In this document: positions 18,301 to 28,372 of the stretch, piece by piece
Position numbering within the stretch: the stretch's first letter is position 1
Layout of the letters: each line of letters opens with the position of its first letter
Source: an uncultured Methanomassiliicoccales archaeon
GTDB lineage: Archaea; Thermoplasmatota; Thermoplasmata; Methanomassiliicoccales; Methanomethylophilaceae
DNA: 64,000 bases
Assembly (NCBI GenBank): GCA_959597175.1
Contig: CAUFXM010000003.1
Coordinates: 1 to 64,000, forward strand
Direction: 5' to 3'
Translations under genes and position numbers: made by a program
Notes under the pieces: generated by a model
The model's database searches: none
What the model saw: the letters and a program-made list of their open reading frames with translations, nothing else
Told to the model about the DNA's origin: nothing

Positions 18301-19778
18301 TATCCTGCGGACCCTATCGCCTCCTTGCCGGTAGCCACCATGGGCTCCATGACCCTCTCGAGGTCCTCCTCGGAGTACCCGAAGCCGGCAAGCCTCCTCT
18401 CATAGTCGTCGACGGAACGGCCCACCTGCCTCCCGGACGACAGCCTGTCCAGGTCCAGACGGTTCCTCTCCAGCCAGTCGCGGTAAGGGTACGCGTTGGC
18501 AAGACTCTCCTTGATCTCCCCGTCCCTGACGATGCGTCCGGAGGCTGTGTCGACCATCATCATCTTCCCGGGCTTGAGGCGGCCGGTCTCGACCACCCTC
18601 ACCCTGTCCAGCGGGATGACCCCCGCCTCGGAGGCCAGTATGAGCAGCCCGTCCTCGGTGACGCTGTACCTCGCCGGACGGAGCCCGTTCCTGTCCAGCA
18701 TCCCCCCTGCGAGTGTGCCGTCGGTGAAGAGCACCGCGGCGGGGCCGTCCCATGGTTCCATGAGTATCGAGTGGTACTCGTAGTACGCCTTCAGGCTGTC
18801 CGGGATGGGGTTCCTGTCGTTCCACGACTCCGGGATCATGATGGAGAGTGCGTTGGGCATCTCCTTCCCGGACATCGTCAGGAACTCGAACACGTTGTCC
18901 AGGGTCGCGCTGTCGCTCATCCCCGGCTGCATGATCGGGAGTATCTCGCCGATGTCCGGTATGAGGTCGGACTCCATGACGCTCTCGCGCGCCTGCATCC
19001 ACGACCTGTTGGCGCGGATGGTGTTGATCTCGCCGTTGTGGCACAGCATCCTGAACGGCTGCGCCAGCTTCCATGCCGGCAGGGTGTTGGTGCTGAACCT
19101 GGAATGGACCATGGCGATGGCGGACGCGAAGTCCGGATCGCGAAGGTCGGGGTAGTAGTCTCCAAGCTGCTCCGGGGTCAGCATGCCCTTGTAGACCATG
19201 CATCTGGTGGACAGGCTGCAGATGTAGAAGTCGCCCCGGTTGGGGTCGTCGGAGGCCGCGATCCTGTTGCTCACGATCTTCCTGACCCTGTAGAGCTTGT
19301 GCTCCAGGACCTCGGGGCTGTCGTAGGACGTCACGAACACCTGGACGATCCTGGGTTCGCCGTCGAGTGCCATCCTGCCGGGGACGGAATGGTCCACCGG
19401 GACCTCCCTCTCCGCGATGACGTACATCGCCCTCCTGCCGCACTCCTCCCTGAGCGTCCCGAGGAACGACTCGGCGGACTCCGCGTCCTTGGGGAGGAAG
19501 ATTATGCCGGTCCCGTACCTGCCTGGCTCGGGGACCGGCACCCCTATCTTCTGGATGAAGGCATGGGGGACCTGCACCAGGATGCCCGCTCCGTCTCCGG
19601 TCCTGCCGTCTCCGTTCTCGGCACCCCTGTGGGCCATGTTCTCGAGCAGCTCCAACCCGTACTCGACTATGCGGTGCTCCTTGGATCCGTCTATGTTGAC
19701 GGCCATCCCGACACCGCAGGCGTCGTGTTCGTACTTCGGGTCGTAGAGCCCCTGAGGGCCCCCCATGCGATTGCCCAT
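15360..19778 (-). CDS. gltB: Glutamate synthase, large subunit (full-length bacterial type)
   Basis: 1472-aa enzyme making two glutamates from glutamine and 2-oxoglutarate. A ~20-residue propeptide precedes the nucleophilic Cys21 (HDACGVG) of the class II amidotransferase domain (to ~400). A central domain, an FMN-binding synthase domain (ISGGDGGTGASPLS) and the C-terminal beta-helix with repeated G-x-G motifs follow. The 3Fe-4S ligand region reads CVMCRKCQTNTCPVG. The gene follows glnN by 11 bp and its Shine-Dalgarno GAGGGGAT overlaps the glnN stop, so they are co-transcribed. No GltD small subunit is nearby, so the electron donor may be ferredoxin or a distant flavoprotein. Many archaea have GltB split into separate domain proteins; the fused form suggests a bacterial origin. 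Confidence 0.96.
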   Translation of the reverse strand: MGNRMGGPQGLYDPKYEHDACGVGMAVNIDGSKEHRIVEYGLELLENMAHRGAENGDGRTGDGAGILVQVPHAFIQKIGVPVPEPGRYGTGIIFLPKDAESAESFLGTLREECGRRAMYVIAEREVPVDHSVPGRMALDGEPRIVQVFVTSYDSPEVLEHKLYRVRKIVSNRIAASDDPNRGDFYICSLSTRCMVYKGMLTPEQLGDYYPDLRDPDFASAIAMVHSRFSTNTLPAWKLAQPFRMLCHNGEINTIRANRSWMQARESVMESDLIPDIGEILPIMQPGMSDSATLDNVFEFLTMSGKEMPNALSIMIPESWNDRNPIPDSLKAYYEYHSILMEPWDGPAAVLFTDGTLAGGMLDRNGLRPARYSVTEDGLLILASEAGVIPLDRVRVVETGRLKPGKMMMVDTASGRIVRDGEIKESLANAYPYRDWLERNRLDLDRLSSGRQVGRSVDDYERRLAGFGYSEEDLERVMEPMVATGKEAIGSAGYDAPLAVLSDRPQSLFNYFRQQFAQVTNPPIDPIREELVMSTTGYIGAVQQNILAPAPTHCKVVKARHPVITNRELDLLRNLRYRGFDAVTLDTTFPADGGPGTLGEELDRLCRQAEAAVDQGDAYIILSDRGTSESRAPMPSLLALSAVHQHLVNTKKRLRTALVVESGEPREVEHFALLIGYGANAVNPYMALAAVQDMVDSGRVKMDADTAEANYLRATDKGLLKVMSKMGIATIRSYRGSRLFEAIGIDRDVASRYFGDTASSVGGIGLDDIAGEYLRMHRSAYSGEGIVNRGEYAYRKDGERHSWTPESVRALHAAVRGNDESEYRRFAELEDGGTFFIRDLLDVKRGEPIPLDEVEPAESIMRRMEVGAISFGAISREAHETLAEAMNSIGSQSNTGEGGEEPSRFVPGPDGRNLRSAVKQVASGRFGVTAEYLVNADELQIKVAQGAKPGEGGQLMGFKVDKVIAATRHTIPGITLISPPPHHDIYSIEDLKQLIFDLKCINPTARVSVKLVSESGVGTVAAGVAKAGADMILISGGDGGTGASPLSSIRYAGAPWETGLAEVQQTLMVNDLRGRVRIQVDGQMKTARDVIVAALLGAEEYGFATAPMVAMGCVMCRKCQTNTCPVGIATQDPERRAKFRSSAEEVVRYWRFMAEDVRRMLSEMGFRSMDEIIGRSDLLVPRDVSGKASHLDLSRMLARMDGESRMGAGQTGLLSRVFDRRILEDCGESLRNGRRTRLTYRIANTDRSVGVMLAGETVRMGLDLQDDTLDVTFEGAAGQSFGAFLTKGITFRMRGLANDYVGKGLSGGRITVVPSDGTDCGVAIAGNTVLYGATSGELYIAGTVGERFCVRNSGATAVAEGAGDHCCEYMTGGRVVVLGRCGRNFAAGMSAGIAYVLDEEGDFDRHCNMDMVELTLVESEADVSELRGIIERHLEETGSRRARQILDSWDVYLPKFLKVMPVGYKLLLEKESE

Positions 19779-19789
19779 CTCGTATCCCC

Positions 19790-21973
<2,184 letters not shown>

Positions 21974-21996
21974 GAACCCGCATTCAGTCTCCATGA

Positions 21997-22004
21997 TTTA
22001 TAAA
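21997..22004 (-). promoter_or_regulatory. TATA box of the glnN-gltB operon
   Basis: TTTATAAA, 27 bp (centre) upstream of the preferred glnN ATG at 21973; it decides that start against the upstream ATG at 21994. Confidence 0.6.
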
Positions 22005-22050
22005 ACTTTCTGAACTGCCGAGATAAAAGACCATAATCATCCAGATTATC

Positions 22051-22064
22051 TAGACAAATGTCTA
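22051..22064. promoter_or_regulatory. 14-bp palindrome upstream of glnN
   Basis: TAGAC-AAAT-GTCTA, perfect 5-bp arms, ~50 bp upstream of the glnN TATA box and ~130 bp upstream of the rightward operon. It does not match the NrpR-type GGTA-N6-TACC or GGAA-N6-TTCC sites known from other methanogens. Regulator unknown. Confidence 0.4.
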
Positions 22065-22219
22065 ATCGAATATCCTGATATGGACATGTGATGTACAAAT
22101 ATCGAAACCGACCGACCATAGATGCGCATCCGCCGTCTCGCGTACGCATGCGCGCGTCCTGACTATCCTACAATCTAACTTAAGAAGGCGGCGTGCATAC
22201 ACTCATTCAGGGAAGGGAC

Positions 22220-23152
22220 ATGGTTTTCAAGCTCTTCAAAAGCGGAGACGAGCTCTACGACGAGGGGAAGGAGCTCATCAAGAGGGGTGAGTACGGCAAG
22301 GCCCGCGACTACCTCCAGAAATCCATAGACAAGGAAGGCGGAGTGGACGACTCCGCGGCAGTCAAGGTGGCGATGATCGACCTCCGCGAAAGACTGACCA
22401 ACATCAACGCGTACAGGAACCTGCTGGCGAAGCTCAACGCCCTGAGCAGCCCCGAGTTCGAATTCGGGATCGTCAACGTGAGCAGGGACGACCTCATCAC
22501 CGAGTGCGAGCTCACGATCAGGAAGATGGAGCTGCTGTCCTCCGGGACGTCCGGCGACGCGGCTATGAGGAACGCCGAGGCACTCCAGGCCCTGGCCCAG
22601 GACTTCCAGTCCAAGATCGGCGAGAAGAACCTGATCGTGCTGCAGATATTCAAGAACGACACGTCGGTGACCGGCTACACCGAGTTCTACAACCTCATGG
22701 CCGTCTCTTACGAGATGATGGCAGACGCCGTCGTCTGGGACAACCCCTCCCAGGCCGCGGAGTACCAGCAGATCGCCATGGGGTACCGCCAACAGAACGG
22801 GCAGTCCGGGGACACCAACCTTGCGAAGATCCAAGCGTACTCCAGGACATGCACCTGCTGGCTGTGCGGCAGGATAGCCACGGGAGAAGGCATACACTTC
22901 TACTCCGCACCCGCGGACGTGTCACCTGCCCTGGACGACAAGGACAAGCCGACGGCGAAGTCCAGACCGGACGACATGCAGCACATCTACATCTGCCGCG
23001 CATGCTACTCGGCGGTGTCCAACAGGTCCGACGAGATCGCCAAGGCCTACCACGACCAGGCGATGCAGGAGATGCGCGCCATGGAGGTTCGCCTGCAGGC
23101 CCAGATAGCCGCGCTGCAGAGCCAGATCGCATTCGCCAGGATGGGCAGATGA
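22220..23152 (+). CDS. Hypothetical protein with helical repeats and zinc-binding C-terminus
   Basis: 310-aa soluble protein, first gene of a five-gene operon. I start it at the ATG at 22220 behind GGAAGGG; a GTG at 22193 would add nine residues. The N-terminus resembles a TPR-like unit (GDELYDEGKELIKRGEYGKARDYLQKSI). A CxxCxxC-like CTCWLCGR and a later YICRACYS pair (around residues 217-275) could form a zinc site, and the C-terminal ~40 residues are a likely coiled coil (MQEMRAMEVRLQAQIAALQSQIA). I do not recognise the family. Its tight linkage to zinc-ribbon, membrane and SPFH proteins suggests a membrane-associated stress or scaffold function. Confidence 0.75.
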   Translation: MVFKLFKSGDELYDEGKELIKRGEYGKARDYLQKSIDKEGGVDDSAAVKVAMIDLRERLTNINAYRNLLAKLNALSSPEFEFGIVNVSRDDLITECELTIRKMELLSSGTSGDAAMRNAEALQALAQDFQSKIGEKNLIVLQIFKNDTSVTGYTEFYNLMAVSYEMMADAVVWDNPSQAAEYQQIAMGYRQQNGQSGDTNLAKIQAYSRTCTCWLCGRIATGEGIHFYSAPADVSPALDDKDKPTAKSRPDDMQHIYICRACYSAVSNRSDEIAKAYHDQAMQEMRAMEVRLQAQIAALQSQIAFARMGR

Positions 23153-23153
23153 C

Positions 23154-24698
23154 ATGGACGGCCTGATAGAGCTTCGCTGCAAGTACTGCGGGGCGCCGCT
23201 GGACAGGAAGGACGCGGAATCGGACTCCCCGTACGTGACCTGCCCCAGCTGCGGCACCACCCAGCAGAGGGTGGACGCCAAGGCGTACATGGACCAGATG
23301 ATGGCGCAGATCCAGTCATGGATCGGCAAGGCGATCCCTGGAGGGTTCTCGCTCGCACAGACGGAGAACGTGGATCCCATCGCCAGGCACAACATATACG
23401 TGAACAACGTCAAGCCCATGCTCGACGTGGAGCTCAGGGAATACAGGTTCGCCCTCAACTCGGTGACATCGTCGCCGCTCATCGTGCTGCCTTTCTCCAA
23501 GGGGGAGCCGGCGAGGTCGGCGCACACGTCCAGCCAGGCGTTCGAGTTCAACGCCAAGCTGAAGAGCCTGGAGCCGTTGGCCGTGGACCAGGAGAGCAAG
23601 TCGTCCATCGTGGACGGTGAGAACCTGGCCTCCGCCTATGCGATGATCGTCAACAACTCCAAGCTCCTGACGGACACGACCCCGGGCAGGTTCGCCCTGA
23701 TGTCCAAGAACTTCACGGAGGCGGCGGATTCCGTCCGCAGATGCAAGGACTACGGGCCGCTCGCCTCGAGGCTGGAGGCCCTGTCGGAGATATGCTCCGC
23801 ATCGGACATGGTCCTGAACGGGGACAACCTGGGATGCTCGATGAAGGCGGAATCGGCCATCAGCAAGCTGGAGGCCGCCAAGAAGGAGATACTCGCCAAC
23901 CCCAAGACCGCCATGATGCTCAGGGCGGTGGACCTGGAGCTGGCGCAGTGCAGGACCCTGAAGAGCACCGCCGACGCGGCTGTGTCGGGCACGGGGAAGG
24001 ATGCGCTCGAGACACTGGACATGGTCAACAGGCTGTCGAGCGTCGTCTACCCGGACAACCCTCAGTGGAACAGGCTCCTCGACAGGAAGGAGAGGGATTT
24101 CGAGCTCAACGAGTACATGGACGAGGTCGCCGCCGCCAAGAACGGGGGCAGCCTTCCGATCTGCCCCGGGTCGGGGAACATCCTGTTCCCGTTCTGGGAC
24201 GTGGACCTGAGGTACAGCTTCACCACCGGGTCCCTGTTCTCCAAGAAGGCGGTGGAGGTGTCCGAGGACCTCCTGGTGCCTGCCACGTTCACAACCTCGG
24301 CGGAGGCCCTGAGGAACCCGCGCTTCGGGCTCACGGACATATTCTCGGCAGCCCCCGAGAGCTCCATACTGTCGAAGCTCAAGGGCGAGGAGGCCAGCAT
24401 CAGCGGCGGAGCAGGCATCGGGAAGCTGGCGGACTCGGCGGCCATGAACAGCCCCGGCTCGAGGGAGGTCGTCCTCCCGCTGAGCACGAAGGCGGAGGCC
24501 GCCAGGCTGGTAGAGTGCTACCTGGACCAGTGCGCCCGCTCGCATTCTAAACTGAAGCTCAGCAGCCCGAGCGTGAAGAGGCTCATCTACATCCCCTGCG
24601 GGAACGACGGCGGACGCCCCGTCCTGCCCAGGGAGTTCTCCGGGCTCGTGCCCGGGGTGATCGAGCAGACGGACCTCTCGGCAGCACTTAAGATATGA
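23154..24698 (+). CDS. Zinc-ribbon hypothetical protein
   Basis: 514-aa protein starting one base after the previous stop. The N-terminus is a zinc ribbon: CKYCGAPLDRKDAESDSPYVTCPSCGT (residues ~8-34). The rest is alpha-rich with no obvious catalytic motif or transmembrane segment, though the region around residues 330-400 (PICPGSGNILFPFWDVDLRYSF) looks like a separate beta domain. The C-terminal ~70 residues resemble a short alpha/beta unit ending in FSGLVPGVIEQTDLSAAL. Its ribbon plus partner SPFH protein recalls the bacterial YdjG/YdjI-type membrane-stress operons, but direct homology cannot be claimed from reading alone. Second gene of the five-gene operon. Confidence 0.75.
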   Translation: MDGLIELRCKYCGAPLDRKDAESDSPYVTCPSCGTTQQRVDAKAYMDQMMAQIQSWIGKAIPGGFSLAQTENVDPIARHNIYVNNVKPMLDVELREYRFALNSVTSSPLIVLPFSKGEPARSAHTSSQAFEFNAKLKSLEPLAVDQESKSSIVDGENLASAYAMIVNNSKLLTDTTPGRFALMSKNFTEAADSVRRCKDYGPLASRLEALSEICSASDMVLNGDNLGCSMKAESAISKLEAAKKEILANPKTAMMLRAVDLELAQCRTLKSTADAAVSGTGKDALETLDMVNRLSSVVYPDNPQWNRLLDRKERDFELNEYMDEVAAAKNGGSLPICPGSGNILFPFWDVDLRYSFTTGSLFSKKAVEVSEDLLVPATFTTSAEALRNPRFGLTDIFSAAPESSILSKLKGEEASISGGAGIGKLADSAAMNSPGSREVVLPLSTKAEAARLVECYLDQCARSHSKLKLSSPSVKRLIYIPCGNDGGRPVLPREFSGLVPGVIEQTDLSAALKI

Positions 24699-24705
24699 GG
24701 AAGGG

Positions 24706-25083
24706 ATGGAAATGACGGAAGAATCCAAGGGGATCAACCCGCGGACATGGAACGCGGTGGCGGTGGGGGCGCTCCTCATCGCGATCGCCGTGGGGCTCAT
24801 CCTGTACTACTACACGGACAGCCTCCTGAACACGTTCGCGACGATACTGCTGGTGTTCGGACTCTATGTGGCGGCGACCAGCTTCGCCAGGAAGGGAGGG
24901 GAGGATAACTTCGGGCCCTCGTCCTCCGACGCCGCGATGGCGGGCGGGATAATCGTGGCAGGGGTCGGGCTTACATGCTTCGCGTACAGCCTCTCCGGCG
25001 AGGTGGTCATCACCGTCGCCGTGCTGATAATCATCGTGGCCGCCGTCGGCATCGTGATGGCGGTGAAGAACAGGAACGTGTGA
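24706..25083 (+). CDS. Small four-helix membrane protein
   Basis: 125-aa integral-membrane protein with four hydrophobic segments (about residues 16-35, 40-57, 75-92 and 97-118), arranged as two hairpins, with a basic C-terminal tail (AVKNRNV). The start may be 24706 or the ATG two codons later (24712); GAGGAAGGG lies just ahead. It is the third gene of the operon, and the next start follows its stop by 2 bp. Within the cluster it is the only clear membrane anchor, so it may recruit the coiled-coil and SPFH partners. Family not recognised. Confidence 0.75.
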   Translation: MEMTEESKGINPRTWNAVAVGALLIAIAVGLILYYYTDSLLNTFATILLVFGLYVAATSFARKGGEDNFGPSSSDAAMAGGIIVAGVGLTCFAYSLSGEVVITVAVLIIIVAAVGIVMAVKNRNV

Positions 25084-25085
25084 AC

Positions 25086-25622
25086 ATGACTTTGGACGAG
25101 ACGGTCAAAGGTGAGATGAAGAGCGAGCTGTCGCTCATCGAGAGGATAGCGCTGTACATCCCCGGATACAGGGGGTACAGGGAGAAGAACCTCCGCAGGG
25201 AGGAGGACAGGGCGGTCAGGGGCGAGCTGTCCCGCGCCATCCAGGGCACCAAGCAGGACCTGGCCACCATCCAGAGGGAGCTGGCCTCCCAGCCGGAGCT
25301 GATGATGGACCTGGAGAGGATCAGGACGAAGGTCGACAGGTACGACATCTCGATAAAGAAGGCCGTGAACGGGTACTCCGGGTTCCACGCGGCGGTGAAG
25401 ATCCTCGAGGACGACCTGGACGCGCTGGTCAGATGGGACGCCAAGCTCATCGACGACATCAAGCTGCTCAGGGAGGGCACCGCCGACCTGCTGGACAGCG
25501 TGGACCGCGGGATGGATGTGAAGGCCGAGATCCGCAACCTCGAGAGGGGGGTGGATTCCATGATGGAGGACTACAACCAGAGGGAGGCCGTGATGAAGGG
25601 ATTCGACGGCAAGGAGGAGTGA
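25086..25622 (+). CDS. Coiled-coil protein (PspA-like in context)
   Basis: 178-aa, almost entirely helical and highly charged protein with long heptad-like stretches from residue ~35 to the end (for example REEDRAVRGELSRAIQGTK, and RNLERGVDSMMEDY). It starts with ATG 2 bp after the preceding stop; an in-frame longer reading begins inside the previous gene and is not supported. A hydrophobic patch near residues 17-30 (LIERIALYIPGYRGY) could be an amphipathic membrane-contact helix, as in PspA-type proteins. Placement between a small membrane protein and an SPFH protein strengthens the membrane-maintenance idea, which remains inference. Confidence 0.7.
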   Translation: MTLDETVKGEMKSELSLIERIALYIPGYRGYREKNLRREEDRAVRGELSRAIQGTKQDLATIQRELASQPELMMDLERIRTKVDRYDISIKKAVNGYSGFHAAVKILEDDLDALVRWDAKLIDDIKLLREGTADLLDSVDRGMDVKAEIRNLERGVDSMMEDYNQREAVMKGFDGKEE

Positions 25623-25626
25623 TTGA

Positions 25627-26742
25627 ATGACAGAGAAGACCAACGTCGTCACGTGGCCGAACCAGGGTCCGGACGACATCATATACGCATGCGAGCACGA
25701 CGACCTCAGGACGCTCACGTCCGTGACGGTTCCGGAGCATGCGGTGGCGATATTCGTCAGGGACGGGCAGCTCACCGGCGTGCTGGAGCCCGGCAGGCAC
25801 CTGATCACCAGCAGCAACATCCCCTGGCTCACCAAGCTGTACAACCTGGCCCTGGGATACAAGGAGACCCCGTTCAAGGTGCAGATCATCTTCGTCTCGC
25901 TGAAGATGTTCAACGGTAAGTGGGGCATCCGCGGTATGATCAAGGCGGCGCCCGGCTACGAGGTGCCCATCACCCTGATGGCCAACGGGGACTTCCAGTT
26001 CAGGGTCTCCGACGTGCCGGTGTTCTACACGCAGGTCCTCGGGGGCCTGCAGAGCTACACCACCGGCGACGTGAACGCCTTCATGAGGGGGTTCATCAAC
26101 GAGCAGGTGACCCAGCAGCTCACCAAGCAGTACTACATGGACGTCCTCAACAACCTGGAGAAGGCGTCCACCACCACCAAGGTGCTGGTGGAACAGTACT
26201 TCCAGCAGAGGGGCATCGAGCTCCTCGCCCTGAAGATCGCAGAGGTCCGCACCACAGAGGAGGACCAGCAGAAGGTGTTCGAGTACCTCCAGTTCAGCTC
26301 CGCCAACGGAGAGGCGTTCAGGAGGTACGAGATCATGGAGAGCATGGCCGACGCCATCGGCAACTCCGAGGGAGGGGCGGCCGTGGGAACGGGCATGCTC
26401 CTGTTCCCCCAGATGTACCAGCAGCTCCAGCAGCAGCCGCTCCAGGGCGTGCAGGGAGGTGGCATGCAACAGCAGGCCCCCATGACCATGTGCCCCTACT
26501 GCGGCTCGCCCAACCAGTACCCGTACAGGTTCTGCAACAACTGCGGGAAGCCGTCGCCGCAGGTCCAGGCCCAGCAGGCACAGCCCGCGCCCGCTCCGGC
26601 ACAGACGCAGCCTCAGCCGAACCCGGCGTCTCCCCCGGCGGACGCGCCCAGATTCAACAACTGCCCGTACTGCGGACAGAACATCTCCGGCCTCCCCAAG
26701 ACGCCGAAGTTCTGCCCGTACTGCTCCGAGCAGCTGTATTGA
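25627..26742 (+). CDS. SPFH-domain protein with C-terminal zinc ribbons
   Basis: 371-aa protein. Residues ~30-240 match the SPFH/band-7 class of the YdjI (virion-core-like) type: DVPVFYTQVLGGLQSYTTGDVNAFMRGFINEQVTQQL and the helical ELLALKIAEVRTTEEDQQKVFEYLQFSSANGEAFRRYEIMESMADA. A Gln-rich linker leads to two zinc ribbons, CPYCGSPNQYPYRFCNNC and CPYCGQNISGLPKTPKFCPYC, separated by a Pro/Ala/Gln spacer. It has no N-terminal transmembrane segment, unlike flotillins. It is the last gene of the operon and is followed by a stem-loop at 26751-26768. Such proteins assemble oligomeric membrane-adjacent scaffolds; the specific function here is unknown. Confidence 0.88.
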   Translation: MTEKTNVVTWPNQGPDDIIYACEHDDLRTLTSVTVPEHAVAIFVRDGQLTGVLEPGRHLITSSNIPWLTKLYNLALGYKETPFKVQIIFVSLKMFNGKWGIRGMIKAAPGYEVPITLMANGDFQFRVSDVPVFYTQVLGGLQSYTTGDVNAFMRGFINEQVTQQLTKQYYMDVLNNLEKASTTTKVLVEQYFQQRGIELLALKIAEVRTTEEDQQKVFEYLQFSSANGEAFRRYEIMESMADAIGNSEGGAAVGTGMLLFPQMYQQLQQQPLQGVQGGGMQQQAPMTMCPYCGSPNQYPYRFCNNCGKPSPQVQAQQAQPAPAPAQTQPQPNPASPPADAPRFNNCPYCGQNISGLPKTPKFCPYCSEQLY

Positions 26743-26750
26743 ACATCTTA

Positions 26751-26768
26751 CCCGGCCGGGAGGCCGGG
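26751..26768 (+). terminator. hairpin after the SPFH operon
   Basis: CCCGGCC-GGGA-GGCCGGG, perfect 7-bp stem with tetraloop, 8 bp after the SPFH stop. Confidence 0.6.
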
Positions 26769-26864
26769 GCCCATTCTCGCCATACATCGTCGTTGGACAT
26801 GGACCGTTGGTTCGGATGTCGACGATAATGTTGCTTAAATGCTCTTGATATCATTCATTTATAA

Positions 26865-26887
26865 TTTATCTGAAAAATACAGATAAA
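26865..26887. promoter_or_regulatory. 23-bp inverted repeat upstream of the DUF234-type ATPase
   Basis: TTTATCTG-AAAAATA-CAGATAAA, perfect 8-bp arms, in a locally A/T-rich promoter region. The TATA box of the next gene (CTATAAATA, 26922-26930) lies 35 bp downstream. Possible binding site for an activator or autoregulator. Confidence 0.45.
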
Positions 26888-26953
26888 AAATGATTGTATG
26901 TGAATAGAATATTAATCGAATCTATAAATAATCGAATACTGATCTGCCATACG

Positions 26954-28372
26954 ATGTTCGTAGGGAGAGAGGCCGAACTCGACATGCTCAGGACACTCGA
27001 ATCAAGAGACGGCGTGAAAACCTGCATGATAGTCGGTAGAAGGCGCATCGGGAAATCCGAGCTCATCGGGCAGTTCTGTTCAGATAGAAGGTCGATCTCA
27101 TTCGAATTTGCCATAGGCGCCCTGGACAGCCAGCTCAGGTACATGGCAGACGTTCTGACGGAAAGCACCGGTGTGCCTAGGGAGCCGTACTCGAGCATGT
27201 ACTCCTGCCTGCGCGACATAGCCTCCGTCTGCAGAGAGGCAAGAACCATCGTGGTGTTCGATGAGTTCCAATACCTCGTAGCCGACGACAAGAACAACGC
27301 GATCTCATCGGAGCTGCAGAGGTTCGTGGACACCCTCCTTGACGGCACTGAGACGATGGTGATAATCTGCGGGTCTCAGACATCCATGATGCGGGAACTG
27401 ACGTCGGACCCCAGACGTCCGCTGTTCGGCAGATTCCCGGAGACGATCGAACTGAAACCCCTCAGCCTCCAGGAATGTGCCCTGCTCCATCCGACGATGA
27501 CGGAACTGGACCAACTCAGGCTGTACATCACTGTCGGAGGCATACCCGCCTTCCACAATCCCGAGAGGGGATCGACATACGAGGATTTCATCTGGGAGTC
27601 GTTTATGCGCGATCAGGCCCCCCTTCAGGAGGAGGCGCTACTCCTGATCGGATCCGGATCCCCCGTGGACGAAAGGGACCGCAAGATCATCCGGGTAATA
27701 TCGGAGGGTGCTGTGACCAACAAGATGATATCCGAGAAGACGGGGACGGACAAAGACACCTGCAGCGCCCGCCTGAAGGCGATGGTGGAACTAGGCATTC
27801 TGGGGAGGCTCAACCCGATGTACGGGGCACCGAAGCAACCCAGATACTACATCAAGGAGGATGCCGTGGCCTTCTACTATGGCGTCTATGAATCGAACAG
27901 GGCCAGAATAGACCCGAGAAGGAAGGAGGAGACGATGAAGAAGCTCAGAGACGGGATCTCATCGTTCCTCGGTAGAAGATTCGAGCGCGTGTGCGAGGAC
28001 TATCTTCGTAAGCACTGGTATTGTCTGGAGACAGGCCGGTGGTGGGGCCCGTCGGACGAGATCGGGGAAGATGGCAAGCCTGTGATCGTAGACATCGATA
28101 TCACGGCCCGCATCAGCCAAGGCGACTCCGAGTTCGACGTGTTCTGCGAGTGCAAGATGCGCAGAAGACCTGCGGGATTCACCGAACTCAACACCTTGGT
28201 GGAGAGGGTGGGGTTCACCAAGCAGAACGTGAACGCCAGGTATGTCCTGTTCTCCGTCGGCGGATTCACTGAGGATTTGGAGGATTACGCCGGGACCCGC
28301 GCTGATGTCGATCTGGTCGACCTGGAGGACATCGTCCGGGACACCCCTCCGGGTTCCCGCGGAACCTCATGA
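26954..28372 (+). CDS. Archaeal AAA-type ATPase with DUF234-like C-terminal nuclease-fold domain
   Basis: 472-aa protein of the archaeal STAND/AAA ATPase family abundant in Thermoplasmata. It begins MFVGREAELDML; Walker A is GRRRIGKSEL, Walker B is VVFDEFQYL, and a sensor region CGSQTSMM follows. A winged-helix segment (~275-320) and a C-terminal DUF234-like domain with FERVCEDYL and FDVFCECK (nuclease-fold-like D...ExK) complete it. The ATG at 26954 is chosen because a TATA box at 26922-26930 is centred 27 bp upstream; a TTG 20 codons earlier would precede transcription. Function in cells is unproven; mobile-element maintenance or defence have been suggested for the family. It overlaps the convergent HD gene by 6 bp. 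Confidence 0.88.
   Translation: MFVGREAELDMLRTLESRDGVKTCMIVGRRRIGKSELIGQFCSDRRSISFEFAIGALDSQLRYMADVLTESTGVPREPYSSMYSCLRDIASVCREARTIVVFDEFQYLVADDKNNAISSELQRFVDTLLDGTETMVIICGSQTSMMRELTSDPRRPLFGRFPETIELKPLSLQECALLHPTMTELDQLRLYITVGGIPAFHNPERGSTYEDFIWESFMRDQAPLQEEALLLIGSGSPVDERDRKIIRVISEGAVTNKMISEKTGTDKDTCSARLKAMVELGILGRLNPMYGAPKQPRYYIKEDAVAFYYGVYESNRARIDPRRKEETMKKLRDGISSFLGRRFERVCEDYLRKHWYCLETGRWWGPSDEIGEDGKPVIVDIDITARISQGDSEFDVFCECKMRRRPAGFTELNTLVERVGFTKQNVNARYVLFSVGGFTEDLEDYAGTRADVDLVDLEDIVRDTPPGSRGTS

Noticed and set aside
22051..22064. NrpR operator for glnN
   Set aside because: TAGAC-N4-GTCTA does not fit the GGTA-N6-TACC or GGAA-N6-TTCC sites of NrpR.
23316..24800. Antisense open frame in the zinc-ribbon gene region
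   Set aside because: The sense strand carries a coherent five-gene operon with start/stop spacing and zinc-ribbon motifs.
24975..25085. 37-codon extension of the coiled-coil gene
   Set aside because: It lies inside the membrane-protein gene in another frame; the ATG at 25086 follows that gene's stop by 2 bp.
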